A stretch of DNA of 64,000 nt from Sphingobacterium spiritivorum ATCC 33861 (GTDB lineage Bacteria; Bacteroidota; Bacteroidia; Sphingobacteriales; Sphingobacteriaceae), in the NCBI RefSeq assembly GCF_000143765.1, contig NZ_GL379773.1, forward strand, positions 124,001-188,000, read 5' to 3'. How positions within the stretch are numbered: position 1 is the first letter of the stretch; each line of letters opens with the position of its first letter. The translations under genes and the position numbers were made by a program. This document shows positions 46,673 through 55,802 of the stretch, piece by piece. The notes beneath the pieces are model-generated. The model was not told where the DNA came from. It saw only the letters and a program-made list of their open reading frames with translations, and made no database searches.

Positions 46673-49132
46673 TTATTGCCTACGGGCTTTATTGATCAAT
46701 ATCGGATTAGTTATTACTTTACAGTTTTTCACCCGGATAGTTACGAAATTTGTAAATCCGGATTCACAGGTATGTCCAGCAGACAAAGATACTGTGATTC
46801 TACGGAACTGCGTGGTTTTATTTAATTTACCAGGTTGTAATGTTGATGAAGTTCCGGCAACATTATTCCATGTGGAGCCTCCGTCTATGGATTGTTCCCA
46901 ACGATATGTAAGTGTTGTGTTTGCTGATATTGTACCGTTCTGAACGGAAGTAATTAACTGAGGCACCGAATTTTCACAGATAGTCTGATCTGTACCAATA
47001 CTGCCAGCAGTAGGCACAGGCTGAACAATCACCTGAATAGGTGTCATTGGTCCTTCACAATTCCCGTTTGTCTGTGACACGTAGTATGTAAATGTCCCTG
47101 CAGTAGCGGTTGAAGGAGTAGGCGCATTAGCCAAAGGAACACCTGTAGTCTGCGTATACCATCTGAGGGTATTCGATCCGCTGGCTGTTGCTGCCAGAGG
47201 TACGGCCGTTTCACCGATACAGTAATATACTGGTGTAGTGGCAACAGGCGCAACCGGAGGAGCAACCATATTTATAACGAGACTATTATTGCCTCTGTTT
47301 GCTACTGGTTCCAGTTCTGTTGTACTTGTAGACGTTCCTGAGAGATATTTAACAGAAGTCTGATCCGTATAAGCCGTTACTCCACTATTAGGTTTAAGGT
47401 TATACCTGATCGGATTAGCCGCAACGATTCCTGATCCCAGACTTAATGTCGCTGTATAGGTATAAGTAGATCCTGATACCGAGCGAGTCCATCCGCTATA
47501 ATCAGATGCACTTTGTGTAAATGTCACATTTGCCGGAATCACTTTTGTCACCACAATTCTGTTCGCTGTTGTTGTTGCCTGATTACCTTTATTAACAACT
47601 TTGATTTCAAAATTATTTCCTGCTCCGGGATCTATACACGCATCAGGGGCATTACTTAACAGGGTAAGATCCACATTTTCCGCTATTACCGGTGTATTGA
47701 CGACTGAGGTATTGTTTTCAAGATCCTGATCGGTAATATCTGTAGGCATCACGTTAGTCGTATTCGTAAGGATATTTCCAGCCGGAATTTTATTCAATGT
47801 CCCAGTAACCGTTATTCTTCCGGTAGTCTTTTTTGCTAAGTTTAGCGATCCTGTAAATTCATTCGTTGCCGAAGTTGAGGGAAGCGTGGTTCCAGCTAAA
47901 AATCCGGAATAAGAAATACTGTTAATTGTAAACATATCAGGAGTAACCAGATTTCCGTCTCCGTCTGTTATCTTATCCTTAAAATCAATTTTTGTCAGGT
48001 CAGCATCTGTATCGTTAACAACTTCTATGGTATAAGTTACCTTATTTTCACTTCCGGTTCCTGCGATACTTCTTAACACGTCTTTATCCGCCCTTTTCAC
48101 TACCCGCAGATTTCCGGGAGTTGTTACTAACAAATTACGCAACTCATGGAAGTTAACAGCCCATCCTGTAGATGCTGCAAAACCTAATTTCAAGATTGCC
48201 GGCGGAGCTTCTGTTGTTGTGTATGTTATCAGTTCCTCAAAATCTGTCTGACCTTCGCGTTTCCATCTCAGTGTAATATTATACTTATTTCCTGCAACTG
48301 GAATCACCTCTAATTGTACTCTCCTGTAGAATATCCCATCCGTAGGTCTGGATGTAGGGTATGACCCTGCACTTGTACCCGAACTTTTGTTATAATCAAT
48401 ATGATTTTGCCAGCCATTACCAAGTGTTCCTGTATAATTAGCGGGAACGTCCGTTTTTGTTCCGGTACCCGTTCCGGAGATATTCACACTTTTCAGAAAC
48501 GGATTTGATGTGGCATTATCGGCAGTACCGGTACTCCCTCTTAATGTAATGGAGTTTGGTACAGCCTGATTAGCTCCGGTAAATTTATCAGGAGCATTTT
48601 TATTTGTAAAGTTACCAAAAGCATCAAAACCGATACCGATGTAACCGTTCTTTAGTCCGTTATTATTACTTGGAGCTTCTTTGTTACGGGCATAACCTAA
48701 TGAACCTCCGTATCCGCCAAGAGCAAACTGAGAAGCTGTAGTCGTTCCGTCAAAAAGAAAAATTGAAAATCCGTCACCACCATCATTTAATCCACCGCGA
48801 CCATCCTTGGTTCTCCAGATTTTATATTCGAAATCTGCAATAATACCTAACGATGAGGGGAAAGTTTTATTTATAAAAGCGTACCCTTTCTTATTCTGAT
48901 CGTCCGGAGTCAACCTCAACCAGCCTGCCCCTACAGGATCTTCCTGACCGGATGTAAGTTTTGCGTCATCTCCCAGAATAATATCCGGACTTACCGCTCC
49001 TTTAAAATTCTCTGTTATTGTAAATTGTGCATCCGCATTTTTTTGCATAAAAAAGAATGCAATAGCCAGGACTGTCATTTTTAAGACAGCCCTGAATGTA
49101 ATGTTGTGCGTATTCAAATTTACTTGTGTCAT
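46673..49132 (-). CDS. secreted L-type lectin/DUF11/Ig-like surface protein
   Basis: The 819-residue protein has an N-terminal signal (VLKMTVLAIAFFFMQKNADA, cut before QF). Residues about 40-300 look like an L-type lectin: GDGFSIFLFDG, GGYGGSLGYA, GLKNGYIGIGFDAFGNF. Two DUF11-type repeats follow (VTYTIEVVNDTDADLTKIDF, NNFEIKVVNKGNQATTTANR). Then come an Ig-like unit (VYYCIGETAVPLAATASGS, YYVSQTNGNCEGP) and a second sandwich (TYRWEQSIDGGSTWNNVAGT). The tail is NCKVITNPILINKARRQ, resembling that of the downstream gene. Likely a secreted glycan-binding adhesin. Genes on both sides are 4-5 bases away. Confidence 0.82.
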   Translation of the reverse strand: MTQVNLNTHNITFRAVLKMTVLAIAFFFMQKNADAQFTITENFKGAVSPDIILGDDAKLTSGQEDPVGAGWLRLTPDDQNKKGYAFINKTFPSSLGIIADFEYKIWRTKDGRGGLNDGGDGFSIFLFDGTTTASQFALGGYGGSLGYARNKEAPSNNNGLKNGYIGIGFDAFGNFTNKNAPDKFTGANQAVPNSITLRGSTGTADNATSNPFLKSVNISGTGTGTKTDVPANYTGTLGNGWQNHIDYNKSSGTSAGSYPTSRPTDGIFYRRVQLEVIPVAGNKYNITLRWKREGQTDFEELITYTTTEAPPAILKLGFAASTGWAVNFHELRNLLVTTPGNLRVVKRADKDVLRSIAGTGSENKVTYTIEVVNDTDADLTKIDFKDKITDGDGNLVTPDMFTINSISYSGFLAGTTLPSTSATNEFTGSLNLAKKTTGRITVTGTLNKIPAGNILTNTTNVMPTDITDQDLENNTSVVNTPVIAENVDLTLLSNAPDACIDPGAGNNFEIKVVNKGNQATTTANRIVVTKVIPANVTFTQSASDYSGWTRSVSGSTYTYTATLSLGSGIVAANPIRYNLKPNSGVTAYTDQTSVKYLSGTSTSTTELEPVANRGNNSLVINMVAPPVAPVATTPVYYCIGETAVPLAATASGSNTLRWYTQTTGVPLANAPTPSTATAGTFTYYVSQTNGNCEGPMTPIQVIVQPVPTAGSIGTDQTICENSVPQLITSVQNGTISANTTLTYRWEQSIDGGSTWNNVAGTSSTLQPGKLNKTTQFRRITVSLSAGHTCESGFTNFVTIRVKNCKVITNPILINKARRQ

Positions 49133-49137
49133 TTTTA

Positions 49138-52100
49138 CTATGGTTTTACAGCAAACACAATATTCATAAATGATCCGATTGTTACATCAGCATTTGCTTT
49201 TATTGTATAAGTCAGTATACCTGTATTGCTTACTGACACACTTGCAAATACATTTGTGTCGTACCATGTAATGTAGTAATCTAACTCACCTGAAGGTAAA
49301 ACAGGTAAAGCCGTTGTCACTGCAGCATTCTGAGCCATTGGTGTTCCGAATTGTTTTTTATAACGATCGTAAAGATTGATTGTTCCAAAAGACTCTCCAG
49401 ATACACCTGTTTCCGCTACAAACTGATCTGCTGCTGTAGGAACGATAATAGACGGCATATAGAAGAATTTCGGCATTGTCGCTTTGACTTGTTTTAATAC
49501 TCCGTTTGCATCAGCTACGACTACTCTATCTGTACTTACTCCATTTGTTCCGTTATAAGCTGCTGCTGCTGTATTTTGCAATCCTGCCACAGCAAGTGTG
49601 TTTGTTGCCGTTGCGGTTATAGTTGTAGCTTTTGTTAAGCTACCGCCAAGCTGTACATTATTTCCTGTTTTTGTCAAACCATTATCTGCAGTCGTATTAT
49701 CTGCCAATGTAGACTGTGCTACCCATTGTGCATTTGCACCTGTAGCATCTGTCACTAACACCTGATTCGCTGCTCCCGGTGCAATCTTACCTGCTGTAAC
49801 ATTTTTGTCTGCTAATTTAATGGTAGTAATTCCGGCATCCGCAACTTTAACATTTGCATCCACTAAGGTTGCGCCTGTTCCTGCACCTACAACTATTGAT
49901 CCGTCTCCTGCTGACAAAGTTTTTGCATTTGTCAGATTACCGGCAGAAATTGCCTGATAGGTAACTGTACCATCTGCATTTGCTGTAGCTACTTTACCAG
50001 CATCAGCTGCCGTAGCTCCTAGTTTTGCAGCCGTAACATTCTTATCCGCTAACTTAATAGAAGTAATTCCGGCATCCGCAACTTTAACATTTGCATCTAC
50101 TAAGGTTGCGCCTGTTCCTGCACCTACAACTATTGATCCGTCTCCTGCTGACAAAGTTTTACCTATGCCACTTGTACCTGTATTCACACTTAATGTTCCG
50201 TTTGCATCAACAGATAAACCTGTTCCTGGTTTTACAACCCCCAACGTATTCGCTGCTGCAGTTGACACATTAACCGTGTATGCTGTATTTCCTGTTGCAT
50301 TTGGTGCTGCAGGTGTAACAGACACATTGCTTCCTGCAACTACTGTAGTTGTTTTCTGAGCAGATTGAATTGCATCTTTCAGATCAACAGAAGCAGAAGC
50401 AACTCCATTTACAGTAGTTACAAGTCCTGTTCCTGTAATCGTATTGCTCACACCATTTACAACCGGTGCTGTAGCAACTTTACCGTTTACTGTAGAAGTA
50501 AGTGTATTAGTACCATTATTTACTAATGTATTTGTTGTTTCAGGAGAGATTGTAGTTTTATCAACCCATGTTCCTTTGCCATCTGCACCTACAGTCATTA
50601 CCTGTCCTGAAGTTCCGCCCGCAACCTGGTTTGCATTTAACGCCCCGCCAATATTTTGTAATCTTAGATTAGATTCATTTACATCAAGCGTAGTATTTTT
50701 AAGGACAGTACCCGTTCCGTCTGTAACAACAATTCTGTTTCCTGATGCTGCAGTAAGGTTTTTAGCATCGGATAAGTTAGTAGCAGAAATAGCCTGATAG
50801 GTAACTGTACCATCAGCATTTGCAGTAGCTACTTTTCCGGCATCGGCCGCTGTTGCGCCTAATTTTGCAGCTGTAACATTCTTATCTGCTATTTTGGTTG
50901 TTGTAATTCCTGAGTCTGCAACTTTAACATTAGCATTGATTAATGTTGCTCCGGTTCCGTTACCAACTGCAATTGATGCATCTGCTGCTGTCAAATCTCC
51001 TTTTGTTCCTTGAATAGTTTTTATGGTCGCAAGTAATTCATCGATCGCACCTTGTACATCTTTAGAAGTAAGTCCTGAAGTCGTGTTATTATATGTAATA
51101 TGATCTGCATTTGTATTGATTGTAGTCAATACATTTCCTTCCGCATCTTTAAAAGTATAAACTCCGTTTGCAAAAGATACATTAACCATACTAGGATCCA
51201 GAGTTACCTCTTGTTGTTTTTCATTCTTATACGTATACGTTCCGTTAGCATTCTTTACTAAGGTCGTAACGGTCTCGTTCGCTTTTACAATGTTTGAGAT
51301 GTTGATCGTCTGTGTTGTACCGTTATCATCTAAATATGTGAAGTTTGAACCGTCGTAGTATACATTACCACCTACATTCTTGATCAGGTTTGTGATCGCA
51401 TTGGTAACATTGGTATCACCTAAGATATTGTTGAAGTTGTTGATAACATCTGCAGGTACATTGATGGTAGTCGTAGTACCGTTCTCTGAGGTATATGTGT
51501 AGGTACCGTTACCATTGTTGACTAAGGTCGTAACGGTCTCGTTCGCTTTTACAATGTTTGAGATGTTGATCGTCTGTGTTGTACCGTTATCATCCAGGTA
51601 TGTGAAGTTTGAACCGTCGTAATATACATTACCACCTACATTCTTGATCAGGTTTGTGATCGCATTGGTAACATTGGTATCACCTAAGATATTGTTGAAG
51701 TTGTTGATAACATCTGCAGGTACATTGATGGTAGTCGTAGTACCGTTCTCTGAGGTATATGTGTAGGTACCGTTTCCATTATTGACTAAGGTCGTAACGG
51801 TCTCGTTCGCTTTTACAATGTTTGAGATGTTGATCGTCTGTGTTGTACCATTTGCATCTACATATGTAAAGTTAGAGCCATCATAGTACACATTACCTCC
51901 GATGTTTTTGATCAGGTTAGTGATTGCATTGGTAACATTGGTATCACCTAAGATATTGTTGAAGTTGTTGATAACATCTGCAGGTACATTGATTGTAGTC
52001 TTTGTGCCATTTTCTGAAGTATACGTATAGGTACCGTTACCGTTATTGACTAATGTAGTTAGCGTTTCATTCTTCTTAACTACCTCAGCCAGATTTATAA

Positions 52101-52494
52101 TTACAGAATTACCGTTTGCATCTATATAAGAAATCTCGTAAGTGGATGGATTATAAGTAATGTTCGTTGCTCCTGTTGAACTGCCTGCTGCCACCCATTT
52201 ACTTCCGTCGTTATAATATATACCAGGTCTCACATCATTGGAGGACACGGTATTATATACCATCATACCTGCAACATGTTTATTCCCCTGTAATGGAGCC
52301 GGATTCGCTGTCGAAATCAACTCTACACGAGAAAACAGAAGTCCTTTGAACTTACTTTCCAGTTCTAGCATAGCATCCTTATTCGGAAGAGCAGATTCTC
52401 CGGTTGTAGAGCCATCACTGATTTTCTGCTGAGCATACACAGATCCTACTGATACAACGAAAAATAGGAGAAAGAGAGCCAGACGATTTTTCAT
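49138..52494 (-). CDS. repeat-rich secreted surface protein
   Basis: The 1118-residue protein has a signal peptide (MKNRLALFLLFFVVSVGSVYA). A short N-terminal domain (NKDAMLELESKFKGLLFSRV, GMMVYNTVSSNDVRPGIYYN) is typical of Bacteroidetes phage-tail-fibre-like surface proteins. Three 88-residue tandem repeats follow (about residues 147-411). The remainder is a Thr/Ala/Asn-rich repetitive fibre with units of about 79 residues (SAGDGSIVVGAGTGATLVDA, KLGATAADAGKVATANADGT). No T9SS domain is visible at the end. It is the first gene of the six-gene cluster. Function is probably structural or adhesive. Confidence 0.8.
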   Translation of the reverse strand: MKNRLALFLLFFVVSVGSVYAQQKISDGSTTGESALPNKDAMLELESKFKGLLFSRVELISTANPAPLQGNKHVAGMMVYNTVSSNDVRPGIYYNDGSKWVAAGSSTGATNITYNPSTYEISYIDANGNSVIINLAEVVKKNETLTTLVNNGNGTYTYTSENGTKTTINVPADVINNFNNILGDTNVTNAITNLIKNIGGNVYYDGSNFTYVDANGTTQTINISNIVKANETVTTLVNNGNGTYTYTSENGTTTTINVPADVINNFNNILGDTNVTNAITNLIKNVGGNVYYDGSNFTYLDDNGTTQTINISNIVKANETVTTLVNNGNGTYTYTSENGTTTTINVPADVINNFNNILGDTNVTNAITNLIKNVGGNVYYDGSNFTYLDDNGTTQTINISNIVKANETVTTLVKNANGTYTYKNEKQQEVTLDPSMVNVSFANGVYTFKDAEGNVLTTINTNADHITYNNTTSGLTSKDVQGAIDELLATIKTIQGTKGDLTAADASIAVGNGTGATLINANVKVADSGITTTKIADKNVTAAKLGATAADAGKVATANADGTVTYQAISATNLSDAKNLTAASGNRIVVTDGTGTVLKNTTLDVNESNLRLQNIGGALNANQVAGGTSGQVMTVGADGKGTWVDKTTISPETTNTLVNNGTNTLTSTVNGKVATAPVVNGVSNTITGTGLVTTVNGVASASVDLKDAIQSAQKTTTVVAGSNVSVTPAAPNATGNTAYTVNVSTAAANTLGVVKPGTGLSVDANGTLSVNTGTSGIGKTLSAGDGSIVVGAGTGATLVDANVKVADAGITSIKLADKNVTAAKLGATAADAGKVATANADGTVTYQAISAGNLTNAKTLSAGDGSIVVGAGTGATLVDANVKVADAGITTIKLADKNVTAGKIAPGAANQVLVTDATGANAQWVAQSTLADNTTADNGLTKTGNNVQLGGSLTKATTITATATNTLAVAGLQNTAAAAYNGTNGVSTDRVVVADANGVLKQVKATMPKFFYMPSIIVPTAADQFVAETGVSGESFGTINLYDRYKKQFGTPMAQNAAVTTALPVLPSGELDYYITWYDTNVFASVSVSNTGILTYTIKANADVTIGSFMNIVFAVKP
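49785..50160 (-). repeat. near-identical internal repeats of about 237 bases
   Basis: Blocks starting near 49865 and 50102 are nearly identical over about 65 bases and displaced by 237 bases (79 codons). They encode the SAGDGSIVVGAGTGATLVDA unit. A more diverged third copy lies near 50760-50995. The near-identity of the first two copies suggests recent duplication or gene conversion. Confidence 0.75.
51261..52052 (-). repeat. three tandem repeats of 264 bases (88 codons)
   Basis: The word AAGGTCGTAACGGTCTC begins at equivalent positions near 51261, 51525 and 51789, and a diverged form near 52053, giving an exact period of 264 bases. The first two units in plus-strand order encode identical 88-residue sequences; the third differs at a few positions (for example VGGNV to IGGNV and LDDNG to VDANG). 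The repeat core reads NGNGTYTYTSENGTTTTINV and ILGDTNVTNAITNLIKN. Confidence 0.9.
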
Positions 52495-52965
52495 ATTATG
52501 TAAATTATATTTTGCATTTCAGTTATTCTCAATTCAACTTTCTATGTTTGAATACATAGAAAATCCGTTTGATCACGATATAAACTACTCGTGGCTGCAA
52601 AACTAATAAAGCTACAATAGGCTACTTTTTTTTATTTCTACGATGTAGACATCACGCTACAAAACACCTGCATTTACATATATTCCTTAAAATTTTATAG
52701 ACAATCAACTACATTTAACTGTTAATTCTTTCCTAAATAATGACGCTGAGGCAATAGATCCGGAAGGTATACGTTGATAAAATTCCTGAATAGAAAACAT
52801 CTAATGATTTTCAATAATTAACAAGAGTGTACAGGAAGAAAGGAGCGGGTTTGTAGCTAAAAACCGATAATTTCTTAATTAATTTTTCTATAATTAGGCA
52901 TATTGTGAAAACCCATTAAAAAACATGTATTTTCGTTTAGTTTTGAATGAAGATCACGTCCAAAA
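52495..52965. other. 471-base divergent intergenic region
   Basis: No gene is visible. On the minus strand a -7-like TAGTTTTG (52598-52605) could serve the six-gene surface cluster with a leader of about 95 bases; the -33 position shows no good TTTG. On the plus strand TAGTTTTG (52938-52945) lies 20 bases before the O-antigen-ligase-like start, again without a clear -33 box. GATGT and ACATC at 52642-52653 form a small palindrome. Confidence 0.45.
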
Positions 52966-55122
52966 ATGACAAAATCAAAAAAAGTTCATAAGAAGTCTGT
53001 CCTGAAAAATGGCAACAAAATAGCCGCTGATATAAACGAATCATTACCTCATAAAGAATTTGATGCAAGCGCTTATGTCTATCTTATTTTTATTGCACTT
53101 TATCTTATTGTTGATATTATACCACGTGGGGATATTATTGATACAGCAGGCCAGCAAAGAATACAGTTGGATATCATTAATATTTCAGCGATTATCTATA
53201 TACTGAGGAAGTTTTCGCAGGGTTTTGGTTTTAAAGTCTCTTTATTTTTTAGACAAATCATACCCATACTTTTTATTTCCTTTTTTGTGCTGTCAGGTAT
53301 CTCCATCTTTGCCGGGATCAACAAAGTTGAAGGTCTGTTGGAGTATGCGGCCTATACGACTACATTAATCTCATTCCTTAATATTTTCACCTTAATATTT
53401 CTGGCAAAAGATAATATTAAGGTCATCTCCATTATAGTTACCTGTATTGTTCTATATCAGTCAGGCGCCGAACTGTATAAATTCATACGTGAGGTTAAAA
53501 CACTTCCGTTATGGGAGGCAATACTGAATATCAAATGGACCACTGGCAACAAGAATATCTTTGGCGCGACTTTGATCGTTAAACTTTGCTTTGTAGTCTA
53601 TACATTTTTACGCTCGAAAGGTATATTCAGATACATTGCCCTCTTAACCTATTTTATTGCTCTGCTGACGTTGTTTTTTATTAGTGCCAGAGCTATTTAC
53701 ATTAGTTCGACACTTATTATTTTATTCATAGCTCTAGGTACAACTATTCTGTATTGGAAATCTGAGAAAAGGAACAGCACACTACTCCATAATGCAGTAC
53801 TCATTTCTTTATTTATCATCAGTTTTCTGATCGTTGACAAGACCCTTACGAAATATTCAAAAGTCGGATCTGATAAGCAAATTAATACTGAACAGGCCCA
53901 GAGCAGTTCTTTTATTGAAGAACGTGCTCAGACAATTACGGATTTTGACAACTCAGGAACGAACATTCGTCTTTTTATGTGGAAAGCGTCATTAGAAGGC
54001 ATAATAGAGCGCCCTTTATTCGGCTATGGGTTAGGGAATTATAAAATAGAATCGTCAAGAATTACAGGAAAATATTATACATCTAACGTCTTCAACCGCT
54101 ATAATCACAATGACTTTCTACAGGTCGCTTTCGAAAGTGGCATAATTACAGGACTTTTGTATTTTGGTCTGTTTGTTTTTGCCTTTATTTACACATTAAA
54201 AATTCTTTTCAAAAAGGAATATAGTCAGGAAAGAAAATTTGCCGCAATATTGATTTTCAGCGGAATAATCGGATACTTTATTGATTCTGTCTTTAACTTT
54301 CCTCTGGCACGTCCCAATATGAATATTATGTTCGTATTACTACTAGCGATGACTATTGCTAATTATGTGAGTGTCAAAGTAAAAGCAGACACAACAAGTT
54401 ATAAACCCGTTTACAAGTACATCTACATCTTCATCTTTATTCTGGGAATAGCCACGTTTTTCATTAATTACATAAATTATAAATCATATAAAGCGCAATA
54501 TCTGATAGATACCGATTCAGACAATGTAGACTATTCAAATCCACACCCAAAATATACCTATCAGCAAGTCGAACAAATGTTATCCGGATCTGTTCCTAAT
54601 CTCGGTGTTGACAGCGAACCCTTGCTTCTTAAAAAAGCGAAATACCTGTACTTTGAAAAAAGATATCGGGAAATGCTTGACATCTTAAAGGATTATGACA
54701 AAGTAAGCCCATACACGGTATATGATGATAATATGAAAATGCTTATGTATTCCAATTTGGGAAAATTAGATTCTGCATATAAATATAGTCAGGTTATGTT
54801 TAATGAAAGACCATATAGCTATAGTGACTATAAGATGAATATCGAATTAGCTGGCAGCAATAAAGATATAAATGGCGTTAAAAAGTCTTTCCATGACTTT
54901 AATAAGTACACCCAAAGTCAGGAGGCATATGAATATTATCTTAAAAATTTACTCAAATCAGAGTATGATTTTAAATCGGACACAACTATTCTGGCGGAGG
55001 GGATGAGACTGTATCCTGAAAGTGAGACTGTGACATCCTTAAAGAAATATGTTGATTTCTTAAAATCTTCGAATCTAACAGCAGAACAACTCAAGCATAT
55101 ACTTAATCAGAATAAAAAATAG
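52966..55122 (+). CDS. O-antigen ligase-like polytopic membrane protein with C-terminal TPR region
   Basis: The 718-residue protein has about ten membrane helices in the first 500 residues (YVYLIFIALYLIVDIIP, YIALLTYFIALLTLFFISAR). A large loop contains RLFMWKASLEGIIERPLFGY, GLGNYKIESSRI and NRYNHNDFLQVAFESGIITG, the Wzy/WaaL-type signature with conserved His-Asn. Such enzymes join or polymerise lipid-linked glycans. The C-terminal 200 residues are TPR-like helices outside the membrane (KKAKYLYFEKRYREMLDILK, NLGKLDSAYKYSQVMFNERP). It diverges from the surface-protein cluster, which fits an envelope glycan role; the actual glycan is unknown. Confidence 0.82.
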   Translation: MTKSKKVHKKSVLKNGNKIAADINESLPHKEFDASAYVYLIFIALYLIVDIIPRGDIIDTAGQQRIQLDIINISAIIYILRKFSQGFGFKVSLFFRQIIPILFISFFVLSGISIFAGINKVEGLLEYAAYTTTLISFLNIFTLIFLAKDNIKVISIIVTCIVLYQSGAELYKFIREVKTLPLWEAILNIKWTTGNKNIFGATLIVKLCFVVYTFLRSKGIFRYIALLTYFIALLTLFFISARAIYISSTLIILFIALGTTILYWKSEKRNSTLLHNAVLISLFIISFLIVDKTLTKYSKVGSDKQINTEQAQSSSFIEERAQTITDFDNSGTNIRLFMWKASLEGIIERPLFGYGLGNYKIESSRITGKYYTSNVFNRYNHNDFLQVAFESGIITGLLYFGLFVFAFIYTLKILFKKEYSQERKFAAILIFSGIIGYFIDSVFNFPLARPNMNIMFVLLLAMTIANYVSVKVKADTTSYKPVYKYIYIFIFILGIATFFINYINYKSYKAQYLIDTDSDNVDYSNPHPKYTYQQVEQMLSGSVPNLGVDSEPLLLKKAKYLYFEKRYREMLDILKDYDKVSPYTVYDDNMKMLMYSNLGKLDSAYKYSQVMFNERPYSYSDYKMNIELAGSNKDINGVKKSFHDFNKYTQSQEAYEYYLKNLLKSEYDFKSDTTILAEGMRLYPESETVTSLKKYVDFLKSSNLTAEQLKHILNQNKK

Positions 55123-55340
55123 CAATTACAGTATCACGCTGAAAGATGCGGAGGAAACATCCGGAGATTATATATGTCTCATTATTTATATGAATTGAAC
55201 TACCATTCCTTCCCCTTAAAATCTTAGCATAGATTTTGCAATTATTTCATAACTGCTATTAACCATTATCATTGAGCTTAGCATAAAATATGTGGTACAT
55301 GTATAGCATTATCAATTCATTTTTTTAACAATTTAAAGCT

Positions 55341-55586
55341 ATGAAAGGAAAAACGAATATTACTCCTTTTGAGCAATCTGTAATTGATTTTGTAGTTAAG
55401 TTAAGGAATAGAAAAAACCTTACGCAACAAGACATTGCAACAATTTTGCATGTGGAAAGAACATTTATTACAAGTGTGGAAAGTAAAAACAGCAGAGCTA
55501 AGTACAACTTAAACCACCTCAATATGATTGCAGATCATTTTGGAATGTCGCCGAAAGATTTCCTACCGGAAAAACCAATAATATAA
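55341..55586 (+). CDS. XRE-family helix-turn-helix regulator
   Basis: The 81-residue protein is a single HTH_3 domain: FVVKLRNRKNLTQQDIATIL, HVERTFITSVESKNSR and YNLNHLNMIADHFGMSPKDF. It is too small for a ligand domain and probably binds DNA as a dimer; the target is unknown. It lies 218 bases after the ligase-like gene. A palindromic TACATGTA (55296-55303) sits 38 bases upstream and may be an autoregulatory site. A weak hairpin (55683-55712) lies downstream. Confidence 0.85.
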   Translation: MKGKTNITPFEQSVIDFVVKLRNRKNLTQQDIATILHVERTFITSVESKNSRAKYNLNHLNMIADHFGMSPKDFLPEKPII

Positions 55587-55682
55587 TTTGGAATAAGCGG
55601 TATACCTTCATAAATACCGCAGCAGTGAAGTATTCTAACAATGCGCACACTAAGTTAAAAGACCAAAGGAGTTCGAAATGAA

Positions 55683-55717
55683 CTAACCTTGGTTATCCAA
55701 CATCAAGGTTAGCCTTT
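55683..55717 (+). terminator. weak terminator after the XRE gene
   Basis: CTAACCTTG and CAAGGTTAG form a perfect 9-bp stem with a 12-base loop, followed by CCTTTTC. The T-run is short, so termination may be partial. Confidence 0.5.
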
Positions 55718-55802
55718 TCGGATGATTGTTAATAGCCTGACATCAATGTGTTCTTTATCCAGACAATGAAAATAGTCGCCTTTACGCATTCAAAAAAATT
55801 CT

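Noticed and set aside
51261..52052. Regular repeats suggestive of a CRISPR array
   Set aside because: The period is 264 bases, the repeats are in frame within one coding sequence and no cas gene is nearby.
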